DNA of 64,000 nt from Crateriforma conspicua (GTDB taxonomy: Bacteria > Planctomycetota > Planctomycetia > Pirellulales > Pirellulaceae), in assembly GCF_007752935.1 (NCBI RefSeq), contig NZ_CP036319.1:992001-1056000 (forward strand), in the 5' to 3' direction. Shown here in pieces: positions 36,760 through 45,519 of the stretch. The notes beneath the pieces were generated by a model, which saw nothing but the letters and a program-made list of their open reading frames with translations, did no database searches and was not told the DNA's origin. A program made the translations under genes and the position numbers. How positions within the stretch are numbered: position 1 is the first letter of the stretch; each line of letters begins with the position of its first letter.

Positions 36760-37216
36760 CCCACGCTGTGGGACCGGCGCCACCGAGTCAAATGACGTAA
36801 ACGTGGGGCCACTATCGACGAACTCTCATTCGCGTTGAAACAATTCGCGAGTGGCGTTGGCATTCTGGGCGGTCGCTGAAAACGGCATCACGAGGGGCAG
36901 GGTCAGCAATCTGGCCAGTCCTTACCAAAGCTTTGCGGCCATGAAACGTTCTCTCGGAGGTATTCGAAAAGAGCGTCCAAGAAGTGGCGTATCATTTGGC
37001 CCGCAAACGAGAAGGCGGTACCCAGAGAAGAAGGGACGAGAGTCGTACTTCGATGCCACCGTTGGCTGTGTCGCTGCGACGCCGAAAACGTGAAAAGGCA
37101 GCCCCGGTCGACGATGGAGTGCCGCCGAGTCCCGCGGATGCCTATCGCCGATTCCGGTCGCTGGGGCGCAGCAATCAATCGCCCTCCGGTGCGAACACGT
37201 GTGATCCCTGATGAAG
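36760..37216. other. Right flank of the island, no gene seen
   Basis: About 457 bases with no supportable gene on either strand; open frames here have no family features and no ribosome-binding site. Confidence 0.5.
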
Positions 37217-37251
37217 AAAACCCCCGCGCGTCCGAAAACGAACGGCGGGGG
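37217..37251 (-). terminator. Intrinsic terminator downstream of the Gfo/Idh/MocA gene
   Basis: On the minus strand a 7-bp stem (CCCCCGC / GCGGGGG, 37245-37251 with 37221-37227) is followed by four T (A-run 37217-37220) about 45 bases after the stop at 37298. The loop is long (17 bases) and the T-run short. Confidence 0.6.
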
Positions 37252-37297
37252 CGGGGGTGTTGGATCGATGATCTGAGTCGGGGGAAGAACCGTCAGG

Positions 37298-38671
37298 TCA
37301 GACCGTTTTGGTTTGGCCAGGGACGGCGACTTCATAGCGACCGTTTTCATCGGGCTGCATCGGAGCGGCGCTGTCGAAACTGGTCATCGAATCGGTGTCG
37401 GCCAGTTGGATTTCGCTGTTCAACGCGTCGTCCCATTTGACCGGCTTGCCGCTGTAGGTGGCCATGCGTCCCATGATCGCGGTCATCGTGCTGTACGCGC
37501 CGTATTCGCCTTCGTTGGGGACTTCGCCACGACGCAGCGCGCTGAACAAGTCGTGGTGTTCTTGTTGCCAGCCCTTTTCGCTGATCTCGGTCGCATCGCT
37601 TTCCCAGGCCAAGTCACCGTTGGGCTTGTAGATCCGCGCTTTGCTGATGTCGCAGTAGCCCTTGGTGCCGTGGACATGTTCGCTGACGCTGTTCCAGCAA
37701 CCACGGATGTGACGGCACTGGCTAAGCATTTTCATGCCGTTGCCATAGTTGGTGTCGCCGTAGGTGAATTCGACCATGTGGTGGTCATAGATCTGGCCGT
37801 GGTCGATCCCGTTGCGGACTTCGCGGCCGCCTTGGCCCTGGCATTCGACCGGCGGGCCGTCCATCAACCAGTTGATCACATCCAAGTTATGAATGTGTTG
37901 TTCGTCGATGTGGTCACCGCCCAACCAAGTGAAGTAATACCAGTTGCGCATCTGGTATTCCAATTCACTCATTTCCGGTTTGCGTGGACGCACCCAAACG
38001 CCGGCACCGTTCCAGTAGGCGCGGGCCAAGATGAAATCACCGATGGCACCGTTTTGCAGCCGATCGATGCATTCGCGATAGCGGAATTCGTGGTGGCGTT
38101 GCAGGCCCACCTGGACCGCCAGACCTTTTTCCTTGGCCTTTTCACTCGCTGCCAAGATACGGCGGACTCCCGGCGCGTCGGTGGCAACCGGCTTTTCCAT
38201 GAAGACATGTTTGCCCGCATCGATCGCGGCTTCGAAGTGTTGCGGGCGGAATCCCGGTGGGGTGGCCAGGATGACGACGTCGGCGTCGGATTGCATCACT
38301 TTGTCGAAAGCGTCCAGCCCGACGAAGATGCGATCGGCACAGTCGACTTGGTCTTTGTGTTTGCCTTTGATGCCGCGATAAGTCGTTTGTGCGTTGTTAT
38401 CAAAAACGTCTGCCAGGGCGACCAATTTGACTTCGCCGCCGGAGGTGCTGAGTGCTTGCATCGCGGCCTTGGTGCCACGTCCTCCACAGCCGACCAAGCC
38501 GATCTTCATCGTGTCGGTCCCGTAGGCGTGGGCGCCACGAGCCACGGAAGCTTGGCTGCCGGCGATCGCGCCGCCGGCCAACATCATCCCGCCGCCTTTG
38601 ATGAATCGGCGTCGTGATTCTTGTTTGGTGTCGTGAATGGTTTCGGAGGGGGATTTTTTCGGGTCGTTCAT
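37298..38671 (-). CDS. Gfo/Idh/MocA-family oxidoreductase, Tat-exported
   Basis: A 457-residue protein. The start at 38671 (MNDPKKSPSETIHDTKQESR) leads into a twin-arginine signal, SRRRFIKGGGMMLAGGAIAG. The NAD(P) fold is KIGLVGCGGRGTKAAMQAL, and the family motif HVFMEKPVATDAPGVR carries the catalytic Lys of EKP, with GDHIDEQHIHNLDVINWLMD downstream. Secreted members of this family are very numerous in Planctomycetota and are thought to act on sugars or glycosides with a tightly bound cofactor. Substrate unknown. A longer upstream frame is not used because the Tat signal defines the N-terminus. Confidence 0.93.
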   Translation of the reverse strand: MNDPKKSPSETIHDTKQESRRRFIKGGGMMLAGGAIAGSQASVARGAHAYGTDTMKIGLVGCGGRGTKAAMQALSTSGGEVKLVALADVFDNNAQTTYRGIKGKHKDQVDCADRIFVGLDAFDKVMQSDADVVILATPPGFRPQHFEAAIDAGKHVFMEKPVATDAPGVRRILAASEKAKEKGLAVQVGLQRHHEFRYRECIDRLQNGAIGDFILARAYWNGAGVWVRPRKPEMSELEYQMRNWYYFTWLGGDHIDEQHIHNLDVINWLMDGPPVECQGQGGREVRNGIDHGQIYDHHMVEFTYGDTNYGNGMKMLSQCRHIRGCWNSVSEHVHGTKGYCDISKARIYKPNGDLAWESDATEISEKGWQQEHHDLFSALRRGEVPNEGEYGAYSTMTAIMGRMATYSGKPVKWDDALNSEIQLADTDSMTSFDSAAPMQPDENGRYEVAVPGQTKTV

Positions 38672-38939
38672 AACGGCGATCGGTCGAGCGTAAAAAAGAA
38701 GGCGGTGTCGCGTCGAAACCGAGGCAGCGGTTCGTCTGCGAAGGAAGGTGGGAAAATGGTTGGGCGGGAGGACGGATTGGGGCAATTCAGTGTCCAGTCG
38801 CGACGTAAGGGCGGGCTGGCCATCGTTGTTGGTTGCCACACGCCAGGATAACCCGCCGCCGCGTCGTCGACAAAGGATGCGACGATTCGACCGTCGGGCC
38901 GGCAATCGGCGTCGAAATCATGGAAAATGAACCTCGCCG

Positions 38940-40253
38940 CTAGCGAGACGGGTTTTCGATGTATTCCGGTTCCGGCAGCGTTTCGGGGCGATCGATGATG
39001 GTGGCTTCCAAAATCCGATCGGGTGGCAGCACCAATTCGCCCTTTTCCTTCGGCTTGCTGGGATCGACCCGCTGGAACGTCGACACGACTTCCATGCCTT
39101 CGATGACGCGGCCGAACACGGTTTGCGAATCGGCGACCATCGGGATCGGCATCATCATGATCGCGAATCGGCGGTTGGCGGAATTGGGAACAAATCGGCC
39201 TGCTTCGGCCGGGATGCCCGCCATGACCAAGGATCCCCGCAGCGGACGTCGGGCGTCGGGTTTCTGGTGTTCGTCGACCAAGAATTTTTGAGGAGGTGAT
39301 TCCGCCGCGTGGCTGCACAAAGCCAACAAGTTGTCGATCACCTGCATGAATTCGGCGTCTTCGTAATAGCCGTCTTCGACCAATTGAATGAAGTGCGATA
39401 CGGCGCTTGGGGCGTCATCGATGTACAGTTCGGCGATGACGTCACCGTTGGTCGTGTGCAGTTTGACTTTGGGGAACACTTTGTCCGCGTCGCGCCGCTG
39501 GCGTTCCGCTTCCAAATTGAAATCTTCTTCGATCTGGTCCAGATTGATGCGAATGTTGGTGTCGATCTGGGGCAGTTCTTGGCCTTGCAGGACGTCGAAG
39601 ATCTTTCGCGCGACGTCGAACTGTCCCGTGCAAACCGCCGAACGCATGGCGGCTTGGAAGATGTATTTTTCATTCCGCTTGGCATCCAAGAATCGGGCGG
39701 CGCTTTCGTAGGTCGCGCCGTTGTAGATGCTGCGTTCTTCGTTGCTTTGCACCATCGTCAACGCATAGGTGGCCGCTTCGCGATAAAACGGCAAAATCGG
39801 GTTGGCCAATCGGTGCGTTTGATGGATCAGCTTGCGGACCCGTTCACGACGTTCACGGAAGGCGGCTTTGCCGGATTCCGTTTGGTCGATTTCATTGCGG
39901 TATCGCAAGTACGTTTCGTTCAGGTCGCCCATCGCTTCGACCAATTCTTGGTGCGATTGGTCGAATGCGGCGATTGCTTCCTGGACTTCCGGTGTTTCCA
40001 ACAGCCGTTCCAGTTCGGCCAACTGTTCTTCTTCGGTGGCGTCGGGCGGCAACTGGCTTTCGATTTCCAGCGATCCGAACTCTGACGATTCCGATGATAC
40101 GTCTTGGGTCGGTGCGGATTCGGTCGTTTCGTCTTGGGCCGACAGCGTCGCCGCGTCCCAGCTGACGACAGAAACGGCCAAAGCCAACAGGGCCGTCCAG
40201 CCGGCAATCCGCGACGGGGTGATCAGGAACATTCGGAGCGTGCGACGGGGCAT
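38940..40253 (-). CDS. Exported cyclophilin-domain protein (degenerate peptidyl-prolyl isomerase)
   Basis: A 437-residue protein with a signal peptide (ITPSRIAGWTALLALAVSVV). After an acidic stretch comes a helical domain (residues about 75-230, ETYLRYRNEIDQTESG, YESAARFLDAKRNEKYIFQA), then a C-terminal cyclophilin domain: VKLHTTNGDVIAELYIDDAP, SHFIQLVEDGYYEDAEF and SQTVFGRVIEGMEVVSTFQ. Active-site residues are altered: the usual FHR is FMQ, and the QFFI strand is RRFAIM. It may be a periplasmic chaperone rather than an isomerase. It is divergent from rsmD. Confidence 0.82.
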   Translation of the reverse strand: MPRRTLRMFLITPSRIAGWTALLALAVSVVSWDAATLSAQDETTESAPTQDVSSESSEFGSLEIESQLPPDATEEEQLAELERLLETPEVQEAIAAFDQSHQELVEAMGDLNETYLRYRNEIDQTESGKAAFRERRERVRKLIHQTHRLANPILPFYREAATYALTMVQSNEERSIYNGATYESAARFLDAKRNEKYIFQAAMRSAVCTGQFDVARKIFDVLQGQELPQIDTNIRINLDQIEEDFNLEAERQRRDADKVFPKVKLHTTNGDVIAELYIDDAPSAVSHFIQLVEDGYYEDAEFMQVIDNLLALCSHAAESPPQKFLVDEHQKPDARRPLRGSLVMAGIPAEAGRFVPNSANRRFAIMMMPIPMVADSQTVFGRVIEGMEVVSTFQRVDPSKPKEKGELVLPPDRILEATIIDRPETLPEPEYIENPSR

Positions 40254-40428
40254 AGGGCGGACTCGGGGCACCGACGAAGACGATGAAGGAACGAAAGGGA
40301 CCGGCGGTGAAACCGGTGATGATGGGACGCGTCGCCTGCCGGAGACGATCTGACGTGGTACGTCAGGGGCCCCGCGATGGTTTGCGCGCCCCGCAGACCT
40401 TTTCACAACCGCGGTTATACTGCCCCGA

Positions 40429-41166
40429 ATGAGCAAGAAGCACCCACGTCGCGGAAAATCCCGATCGTCACGCAAGTTTGATGCAGCCCAAACGGGGCAT
40501 CAGGACGGCGATGCGAATGATTCCGCTGCCAAGGCACCGCGTGGCGGCAAGTCGGCCGCCAAGACACACGCGACGACCCTGCGAATCATTGGCGGTTCGA
40601 TGCGTGGTCGCACGGTCCGCTATCACGGCGCCGCCTACACACGACCGATGAAGGACAGCGTTCGCGAAAACCTGTTCAACATCTTGGGGCCGGCGGTCCG
40701 CGGGGCCGTCGGTTTCGATTTGTTTGCCGGGACGGGCGCGATCGCCTTCGAAGCGATCAGCCGGGGGGCCAATGGCGTGACCATGGTCGAACAATCGCGG
40801 CATGCGATGAAGACGTTGAAAGATTCGGCGTCTCAGTTGGGCATCGAAGACCGCTTGAATCTGATCATCGGCGACACTTTTCGTATCGCATTGAAATTGT
40901 TGGGGCCGCCCGATGCCGACACGCCCTGGGTTGTTTTTTTGTGCCCGCCCTACCGAATGTGGGAAGACGAAACGACCCTGGGCAAGTTGAACCAGATGAT
41001 CCGCGCGTTTCTGGAACACGCCCCGCTGGGCAGCGTGTTGGTCGCCGAAACGGACAAGTTTTTTGACACCGCGCGTTTGCCTGCCGCGGCGTGGGACTTT
41101 CGTGAATACGGAAACGTCCGGCTGTGTTTTGTCGAACCCGCGGTCATCTGTGGCATGAACCTGTAG
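40429..41166 (+). CDS. rsmD: 16S rRNA guanine-N2 methyltransferase RsmD
   Basis: A 245-residue RsmD: TLRIIGGSMRGRTVRY, YTRPMKDSVRENLFNIL, GFDLFAGTGAIAFEAISRGA (SAM site) and GVTMVEQSRHAMKTL are family hallmarks. It would methylate G966 of 16S rRNA during 30S assembly. A basic, low-complexity N-terminal tail of about 45 residues is extra. The catalytic motif, normally Asp-Pro-Pro-Tyr/Phe, reads CPPY (VFLCPPYRMW), so the Asp that binds the guanine amine is replaced by Cys. It is divergent from the cyclophilin gene and convergent with the phosphoesterase. Confidence 0.88.
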   Translation: MSKKHPRRGKSRSSRKFDAAQTGHQDGDANDSAAKAPRGGKSAAKTHATTLRIIGGSMRGRTVRYHGAAYTRPMKDSVRENLFNILGPAVRGAVGFDLFAGTGAIAFEAISRGANGVTMVEQSRHAMKTLKDSASQLGIEDRLNLIIGDTFRIALKLLGPPDADTPWVVFLCPPYRMWEDETTLGKLNQMIRAFLEHAPLGSVLVAETDKFFDTARLPAAAWDFREYGNVRLCFVEPAVICGMNL

Positions 41167-41167
41167 C

Positions 41168-41191
41168 GGGCCGACCGTTCGCTTCCGGCCC
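41168..41191. other. Hairpin between convergent genes
   Basis: GGGCCG (41168-41173) and CGGCCC (41186-41191) pair around a 12-base loop just past the rsmD stop; no T-run, so at best a weak shared 3'-end structure. Confidence 0.3.
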
Positions 41192-41244
41192 GACCGCAGG
41201 ACTGATTTGCGGCCGGGCAAAAACGCGTCGACTTCACAAACGCC

Positions 41245-43266
41245 TTAGCGATCGTGAGAAACCAAGTCCGCCGCTTTGCCAAGCGTTCCCATGGCTGCGG
41301 AATTGCTGTGGTCCAGAACAAAGGGGCCGACGCGTCGATCCAGGTGCATCAGCAAGACCGTCGAATCTTGCGGCAAGAACCGTGATTCGGGCGTGAAGTC
41401 CGCTTCATAGACTGCGCCGGTCGACAAGCGAACTTCATCCAACAAGCCGACAAAGTTGCGTGTCGGATTCCCGCCCGCGTCCGGATCGGCTCCCAAGAAC
41501 AACGGCAATTTGTTCGCGCGGCGCTTGCCACGGGCCGGGCGTGAATCGACCTGTTTTCCGTTGACGTACAAGCGGACTTCTTTACCGTCGAAGACGCCGG
41601 CGATATGAGTCCATTGGCCGATGGCGATGGTTTGATCGCTTTTGGCCGAAACGTACCGACCGTTCAGGTTGACGTCGAACACCGGCGCGCCTTCGTCCAT
41701 GAAGATGGCATATTCGGAGCTTTGGGTTTTTGCGATCACGGCGTTGTAACCGGCGGCTTCATCCAACCGGCACCAGCCTTCGATGGTGAAGGGACCGTCG
41801 GGCAGTTCGAATTCATCGCTGGGGATGCGAACCGCGGATTGCGGCGTCTGCACACGCAAAGCCAAGTCTTTGCTGGCGGTGAAGAAATCAGCGGGCACGG
41901 CGCTGACACGCAAAGGCAACGGTTGGTCGATGGCGGGCAATCGAATGCGGGTGGTTTCGCCGATCAGATCCAGTTCGGTACGAACCGTGGGCATGGTCAG
42001 CGTTTGCATGCTGCCGGCCGGTCGGTTCACAGTGAATGTGAATTGACGCGATTGTCCGGCCGCGATTTCGTAGTGTTGGTGATCCAAATCGGAAGTCCAG
42101 TCACGCGACGGACGGTCCGGTGAACCGAAGACCAACGAACCCTGCAGCGGCCGCGTGGTGGTGTTCTTGATCGCATAAGTCAATTCACCGCTGGCGCTGC
42201 CGTCGATGTTCAGTCGCAATTCGCCGGACTGCAATGACGGGCGAACCGAGCGAGCTTGATCCACGGTCGCCAGAAACTCCGGCGTGAACTCTTTCGGGTC
42301 CATCACCGAACCGATCGGCAACGATGCGACGCTGATGTCATCGGGGCGAACGGTGACCATGTTCAAGTGGTGCAGGTAACCGGCACCGGGGATTTCCGCC
42401 GACAGGTGTCCGCCCGTGGTGGCCAAGGTGTAATAGGCAATGCCGTCGATCGGACCGTCGAATCGCATGTGGTGGATGTGGCCCGCGAAAACGGCGGTCA
42501 CGTTTCCGGCGGACTTCAGCATGTCGTGCACGACGTCCCAGTTGCCGCCGGTGTAGCCGCCACCGATCCAACGTGGATGGTGCAGGAACAAGAAAACGTG
42601 ATCGGCGTCTTTGTGGTCTTTCAACGCTTTTTCCAAGAACTCCAATTGCTTGTCGGACATCTTTTGCAGACGTCCTTGATTGAAAGCCTTTTCATTGGTT
42701 TCCGGATCGCCTTCGTCGCTGTACAGGACGATGAAGCCGGCGTTCTTGTGTTGAAACGAATACCACAGTGGCCCAAAGTGTTTTTCGTAATTGGATTCGT
42801 GATGTCCTTGGGGCGGCGCGTCAGGTCCGCGCCAATACACATCGTGGTTGCCCGCCACCGGATACCACCGCATGTTTAGCCGGTTCATGATCTCTTGGTA
42901 CTCGGCCGCTTGGTCCAACCATTCGGGCGTTTGGTTGTATCCTTGGATCAAGTCGCCGACCGTCATGACCAAATCGGGATCCAATAGATTCGTGTCGTCG
43001 ACTGCCTGTTCCAAGACTTTCAATCCTTCGGGCACGCCACCGGTGCGGTCGCCGTAAACCACAAAGTGAAAAACGTCATCGGCTTGGACCGGCGGCAAGC
43101 TTTTGGCGGCCGGTCGTGTGGTCATGATCGCGGCCGACGCATCGGCGGCGTGCGAGTGATCGTGATCATGGCCGTCGTGGCTGTGACCGTCGTGTGCCGA
43201 TGCCGGCGTGATGGCGTGCATCAGGCCGAGGCATAAAACGAGGGAAAGAAACGCGTTGGATCGCAT
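41245..43266 (-). CDS. Exported calcineurin-like phosphoesterase with C-terminal LamG domain
   Basis: A 673-residue protein. The start at 43266 gives a signal peptide (MRSNAFLSLVLCLGLMHAIT) followed at once by a His-rich tail of the mature protein (HDGHSHDGHDHDHSH). The phosphoesterase domain has its full metal set: VVYGDRTGG, TVGDLIQGYNQ, VAGNHDVYW, LHHPRWIGGGY and AGHIHHMRF. A middle beta domain follows, and the C-terminal 190 residues are a LamG/concanavalin-like lectin domain (FTIEGWCRLDEAAGYNAVIA, GQWTHIAGVFDGKEVRLYVN). It probably removes phosphate from a carbohydrate or cell-surface polymer outside the cytoplasm. The His tail may hold zinc or manganese for loading (inference). Confidence 0.88.
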   Translation of the reverse strand: MRSNAFLSLVLCLGLMHAITPASAHDGHSHDGHDHDHSHAADASAAIMTTRPAAKSLPPVQADDVFHFVVYGDRTGGVPEGLKVLEQAVDDTNLLDPDLVMTVGDLIQGYNQTPEWLDQAAEYQEIMNRLNMRWYPVAGNHDVYWRGPDAPPQGHHESNYEKHFGPLWYSFQHKNAGFIVLYSDEGDPETNEKAFNQGRLQKMSDKQLEFLEKALKDHKDADHVFLFLHHPRWIGGGYTGGNWDVVHDMLKSAGNVTAVFAGHIHHMRFDGPIDGIAYYTLATTGGHLSAEIPGAGYLHHLNMVTVRPDDISVASLPIGSVMDPKEFTPEFLATVDQARSVRPSLQSGELRLNIDGSASGELTYAIKNTTTRPLQGSLVFGSPDRPSRDWTSDLDHQHYEIAAGQSRQFTFTVNRPAGSMQTLTMPTVRTELDLIGETTRIRLPAIDQPLPLRVSAVPADFFTASKDLALRVQTPQSAVRIPSDEFELPDGPFTIEGWCRLDEAAGYNAVIAKTQSSEYAIFMDEGAPVFDVNLNGRYVSAKSDQTIAIGQWTHIAGVFDGKEVRLYVNGKQVDSRPARGKRRANKLPLFLGADPDAGGNPTRNFVGLLDEVRLSTGAVYEADFTPESRFLPQDSTVLLMHLDRRVGPFVLDHSNSAAMGTLGKAADLVSHDR

Positions 43267-43603
43267 CGAATTGGCTCTTGGCAGGATGGAATCAAGTCGT
43301 CGTGGACTGTCAAAGAGGCCCACTGGATGTTCAGATTGAAGGTGGCGGCAGGGTCGCGGGTATCATGCGCGAACCCTGGCATGCCGACAACGATCTGAAA
43401 GGGATCTGCGCGAAGAAGATTCAGTGAATTCGCGCCCCAGGACCCTCGTGTGGGGTCCATGTTAGTTGTCCCACAGGTGCCACGTGTCACCGATGGGCGG
43501 AGCGTGGTCTAAAGTCTTTGGCCGTCATGCCGGTGGAACCTTTGATGGTGTCGGCGCGCAAAACCCAGGATCGCGGGGCGGTACGGAAAGTCGTTTCGCG
43601 ATC
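43267..43603. promoter_or_regulatory. Divergent intergenic region
   Basis: 337 bases between the divergent phosphoesterase and MATE genes. Open frames run through it but lack family features. Both promoters should be here; none could be assigned. Confidence 0.35.
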
Positions 43604-45115
43604 ATGACAAGCATGGAAAAGGATGCAGCGGTGCCAACGGAGTTCACCGACCAGGTGCAGCAGGTCCACGATTCGTCGGAGCTGATCGATGTCGTTTCGC
43701 CTTCCGGCGAAGTTCGATCCGGTGATGCTGCGCCCGACCCCGGTGATCCGTCGACCGATACCTTGGGCCAGGCCATGGCCGAGGTGATTCGCGTGGCGAT
43801 GCCGCTGATGATCAGCACGGGCACGTTTTCGGTGGTGTTGTTTGCCGATCGCACATTCTTGCTGTGGTATGACGGCGCGGCGATGAGCGCATCGATGGCC
43901 GCCGGCAATTTGTTCTGGACGTTGATCTGTGTTCCGGTCGGCGTGTCGGGCATGACCGGTGCCGTGGTCAGCCAGTACGTCGGCAGCCGACAACGTGAAA
44001 TGATCGGTCGTTTTCTATGGCAGGTCGTTTGGTTTGCCTTGGCCACGTTGCCGCTGTTCGGTTTGATCGGGACGCTCGCACCGACGTTGTTTTCACTGAC
44101 CGGACAACCCGCGGGCTTGATCGAATTGGAATCGGCATACCTTCGGCTGCTGATGTGGGGTGCCGGAGGGATCGTTCTGGAATCCGGTTTAAGCGGTTTC
44201 TTTGCCGGTACCGAGCGGACGCACGTGATCATGTGGGCCAGCATCGCATCGGGCGTTGTGAATCTGGTTTTGGATTGGATGTTCATCTTTGGAATGAACA
44301 TGGGGCCGCTGCAGATCGAAGCCATGGGCATCATCGGTGCCGGTTGGGCCAGTTTGATCTCGTTCTGGTTCAAGGGCGGCTTGTTCGCGTTTTTGTTGGC
44401 ACGGCCCAAGTTTCAGGAAAGCTATCGGATTCTGGCCGGCATCTCGTTTGATCCCGCGTTGATCCGCAAGTTGTTGTTCTTCGGTTTACCGTCGGGATTG
44501 ATGTCGTTAACCGAGGCGGCCGGGTTCACCGCGATCGTCTTGCAGATCGGACAGCAGGGGGACTTGCCACTGCGAGCGACCACAATGGCGATCAATTTCA
44601 ACATGATCGCTTATGTCCCGTTGGTCGGCGTCGCGATCGCCGCATCGGTTCTGGTGGGGCGGCATTTGACCGAAAGCGGTCCTTCACGAGCGGTCAAATC
44701 GGTGGCCGGGGCCCTATCGATCGGTTGGATCTATTCGATGGTCTGGGCGGTGTTGTACCTGGCGTTTCCTGATCAACTGCTGGCGCTGTACCAGTGGGGT
44801 GACGCATCGGAAGATTCGATGGTGGCGATATCGCTGGCGCGAAACCTGTTGGGTTTCGTCGCCATTTATGTCATCGTCGATGCGACGCAATTGATCGTGG
44901 CCGGATCGCTTCGCGGTGCCGGTGACACCTGGTTCGTTTTGCTGTCCGGCTTGTTTGCGTCAATCATCGCTTGCAGCATCGGCATCGTTTTCGAACCGGA
45001 AACGGGACGGCTGACTTGGTGGTGGTGGGTCGTCACCGGGTGGGTGTTCTTGCTGGCCGCTTCGATGGTGGGCCGGTTCTTGCAGGGACGTTGGAAGTCG
45101 ATGCGGATGGTGTAA
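43604..45115 (+). CDS. MATE-family efflux transporter
   Basis: A 503-residue membrane protein with twelve hydrophobic helices and a long acidic N-terminal tail of about 55 residues. MATE features: VAMPLMISTGTFSVVLFADR, AAGNLFWTLICVPVGVSGM, VSQYVGSRQREMIGRFLWQV and, in the second half, GLMSLTEAAGFTAIVLQIG and LVGRHLTESGPSRAVKS. It should export a cationic or aromatic compound in exchange for Na+ or H+; substrate unknown. ATG codons at 43604 and 43613 are both usable. It is convergent with dgkA. Confidence 0.9.
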   Translation: MTSMEKDAAVPTEFTDQVQQVHDSSELIDVVSPSGEVRSGDAAPDPGDPSTDTLGQAMAEVIRVAMPLMISTGTFSVVLFADRTFLLWYDGAAMSASMAAGNLFWTLICVPVGVSGMTGAVVSQYVGSRQREMIGRFLWQVVWFALATLPLFGLIGTLAPTLFSLTGQPAGLIELESAYLRLLMWGAGGIVLESGLSGFFAGTERTHVIMWASIASGVVNLVLDWMFIFGMNMGPLQIEAMGIIGAGWASLISFWFKGGLFAFLLARPKFQESYRILAGISFDPALIRKLLFFGLPSGLMSLTEAAGFTAIVLQIGQQGDLPLRATTMAINFNMIAYVPLVGVAIAASVLVGRHLTESGPSRAVKSVAGALSIGWIYSMVWAVLYLAFPDQLLALYQWGDASEDSMVAISLARNLLGFVAIYVIVDATQLIVAGSLRGAGDTWFVLLSGLFASIIACSIGIVFEPETGRLTWWWWVVTGWVFLLAASMVGRFLQGRWKSMRMV

Positions 45116-45126
45116 GCGGAGCCTGT

Positions 45127-45519
45127 TCAGGCGGCTGCCACCCCAACGACGACTTTCCACAACGGCCAGCCCAGCAGGCAGATGCCCACGGCCACCGCGG
45201 CAATCGACAAAATCAAGACCGCGCCGGCGGCCATGTCCAGGGCGCGGCCGATCCGCGGGTCGAAGCTGGGGTGAACCGTGTGAACCAACGCTTCGAAGGC
45301 GCTGTTGGCGACTTCTGCCGCGATCACCACGCCGACCGTCAGCCACAGAATTGCCATGGATGTGGCGGGCAGACGCAGGGCAAATGCCGTTACCAAAACC
45401 AGAACGCCGGCCGGAAAGTGGACCCAAAAGCTTTTCTGTCCCCGGACCGCGACCCCGATGCCGCGGCTCGCGTCGGCAAACTTCTGGCGCCATGTGGATC
45501 GTGAATGGGGATCGGTCAT
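45127..45519 (-). CDS. dgkA: Diacylglycerol kinase / undecaprenol kinase (DgkA family)
   Basis: A 130-residue, three-helix membrane kinase. Family residues are in EVANSAFEALVHTVHPSFDP (the Glu/Asn ATP-Mg site) and IGRALDMAAGAVLILS. It phosphorylates diacylglycerol or undecaprenol and so recycles lipid carriers. Its ATG overlaps the stop of the LptD-like gene by 4 bases (ATGA), so translation is coupled to an outer-membrane assembly protein. That arrangement suggests a joint role in envelope lipid handling. Confidence 0.88.
   Translation of the reverse strand: MTDPHSRSTWRQKFADASRGIGVAVRGQKSFWVHFPAGVLVLVTAFALRLPATSMAILWLTVGVVIAAEVANSAFEALVHTVHPSFDPRIGRALDMAAGAVLILSIAAVAVGICLLGWPLWKVVVGVAAA

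Noticed and set aside
36851-37093. 80-codon open frame in the right flank of the island
   Set aside because: No ribosome-binding site, no domain, and overlapped by equally good open frames on the other strand.
37313-38617. 434-codon open frame on the plus strand
   Set aside because: Antisense of the Gfo/Idh/MocA gene, whose motifs and Tat signal are unmistakable.
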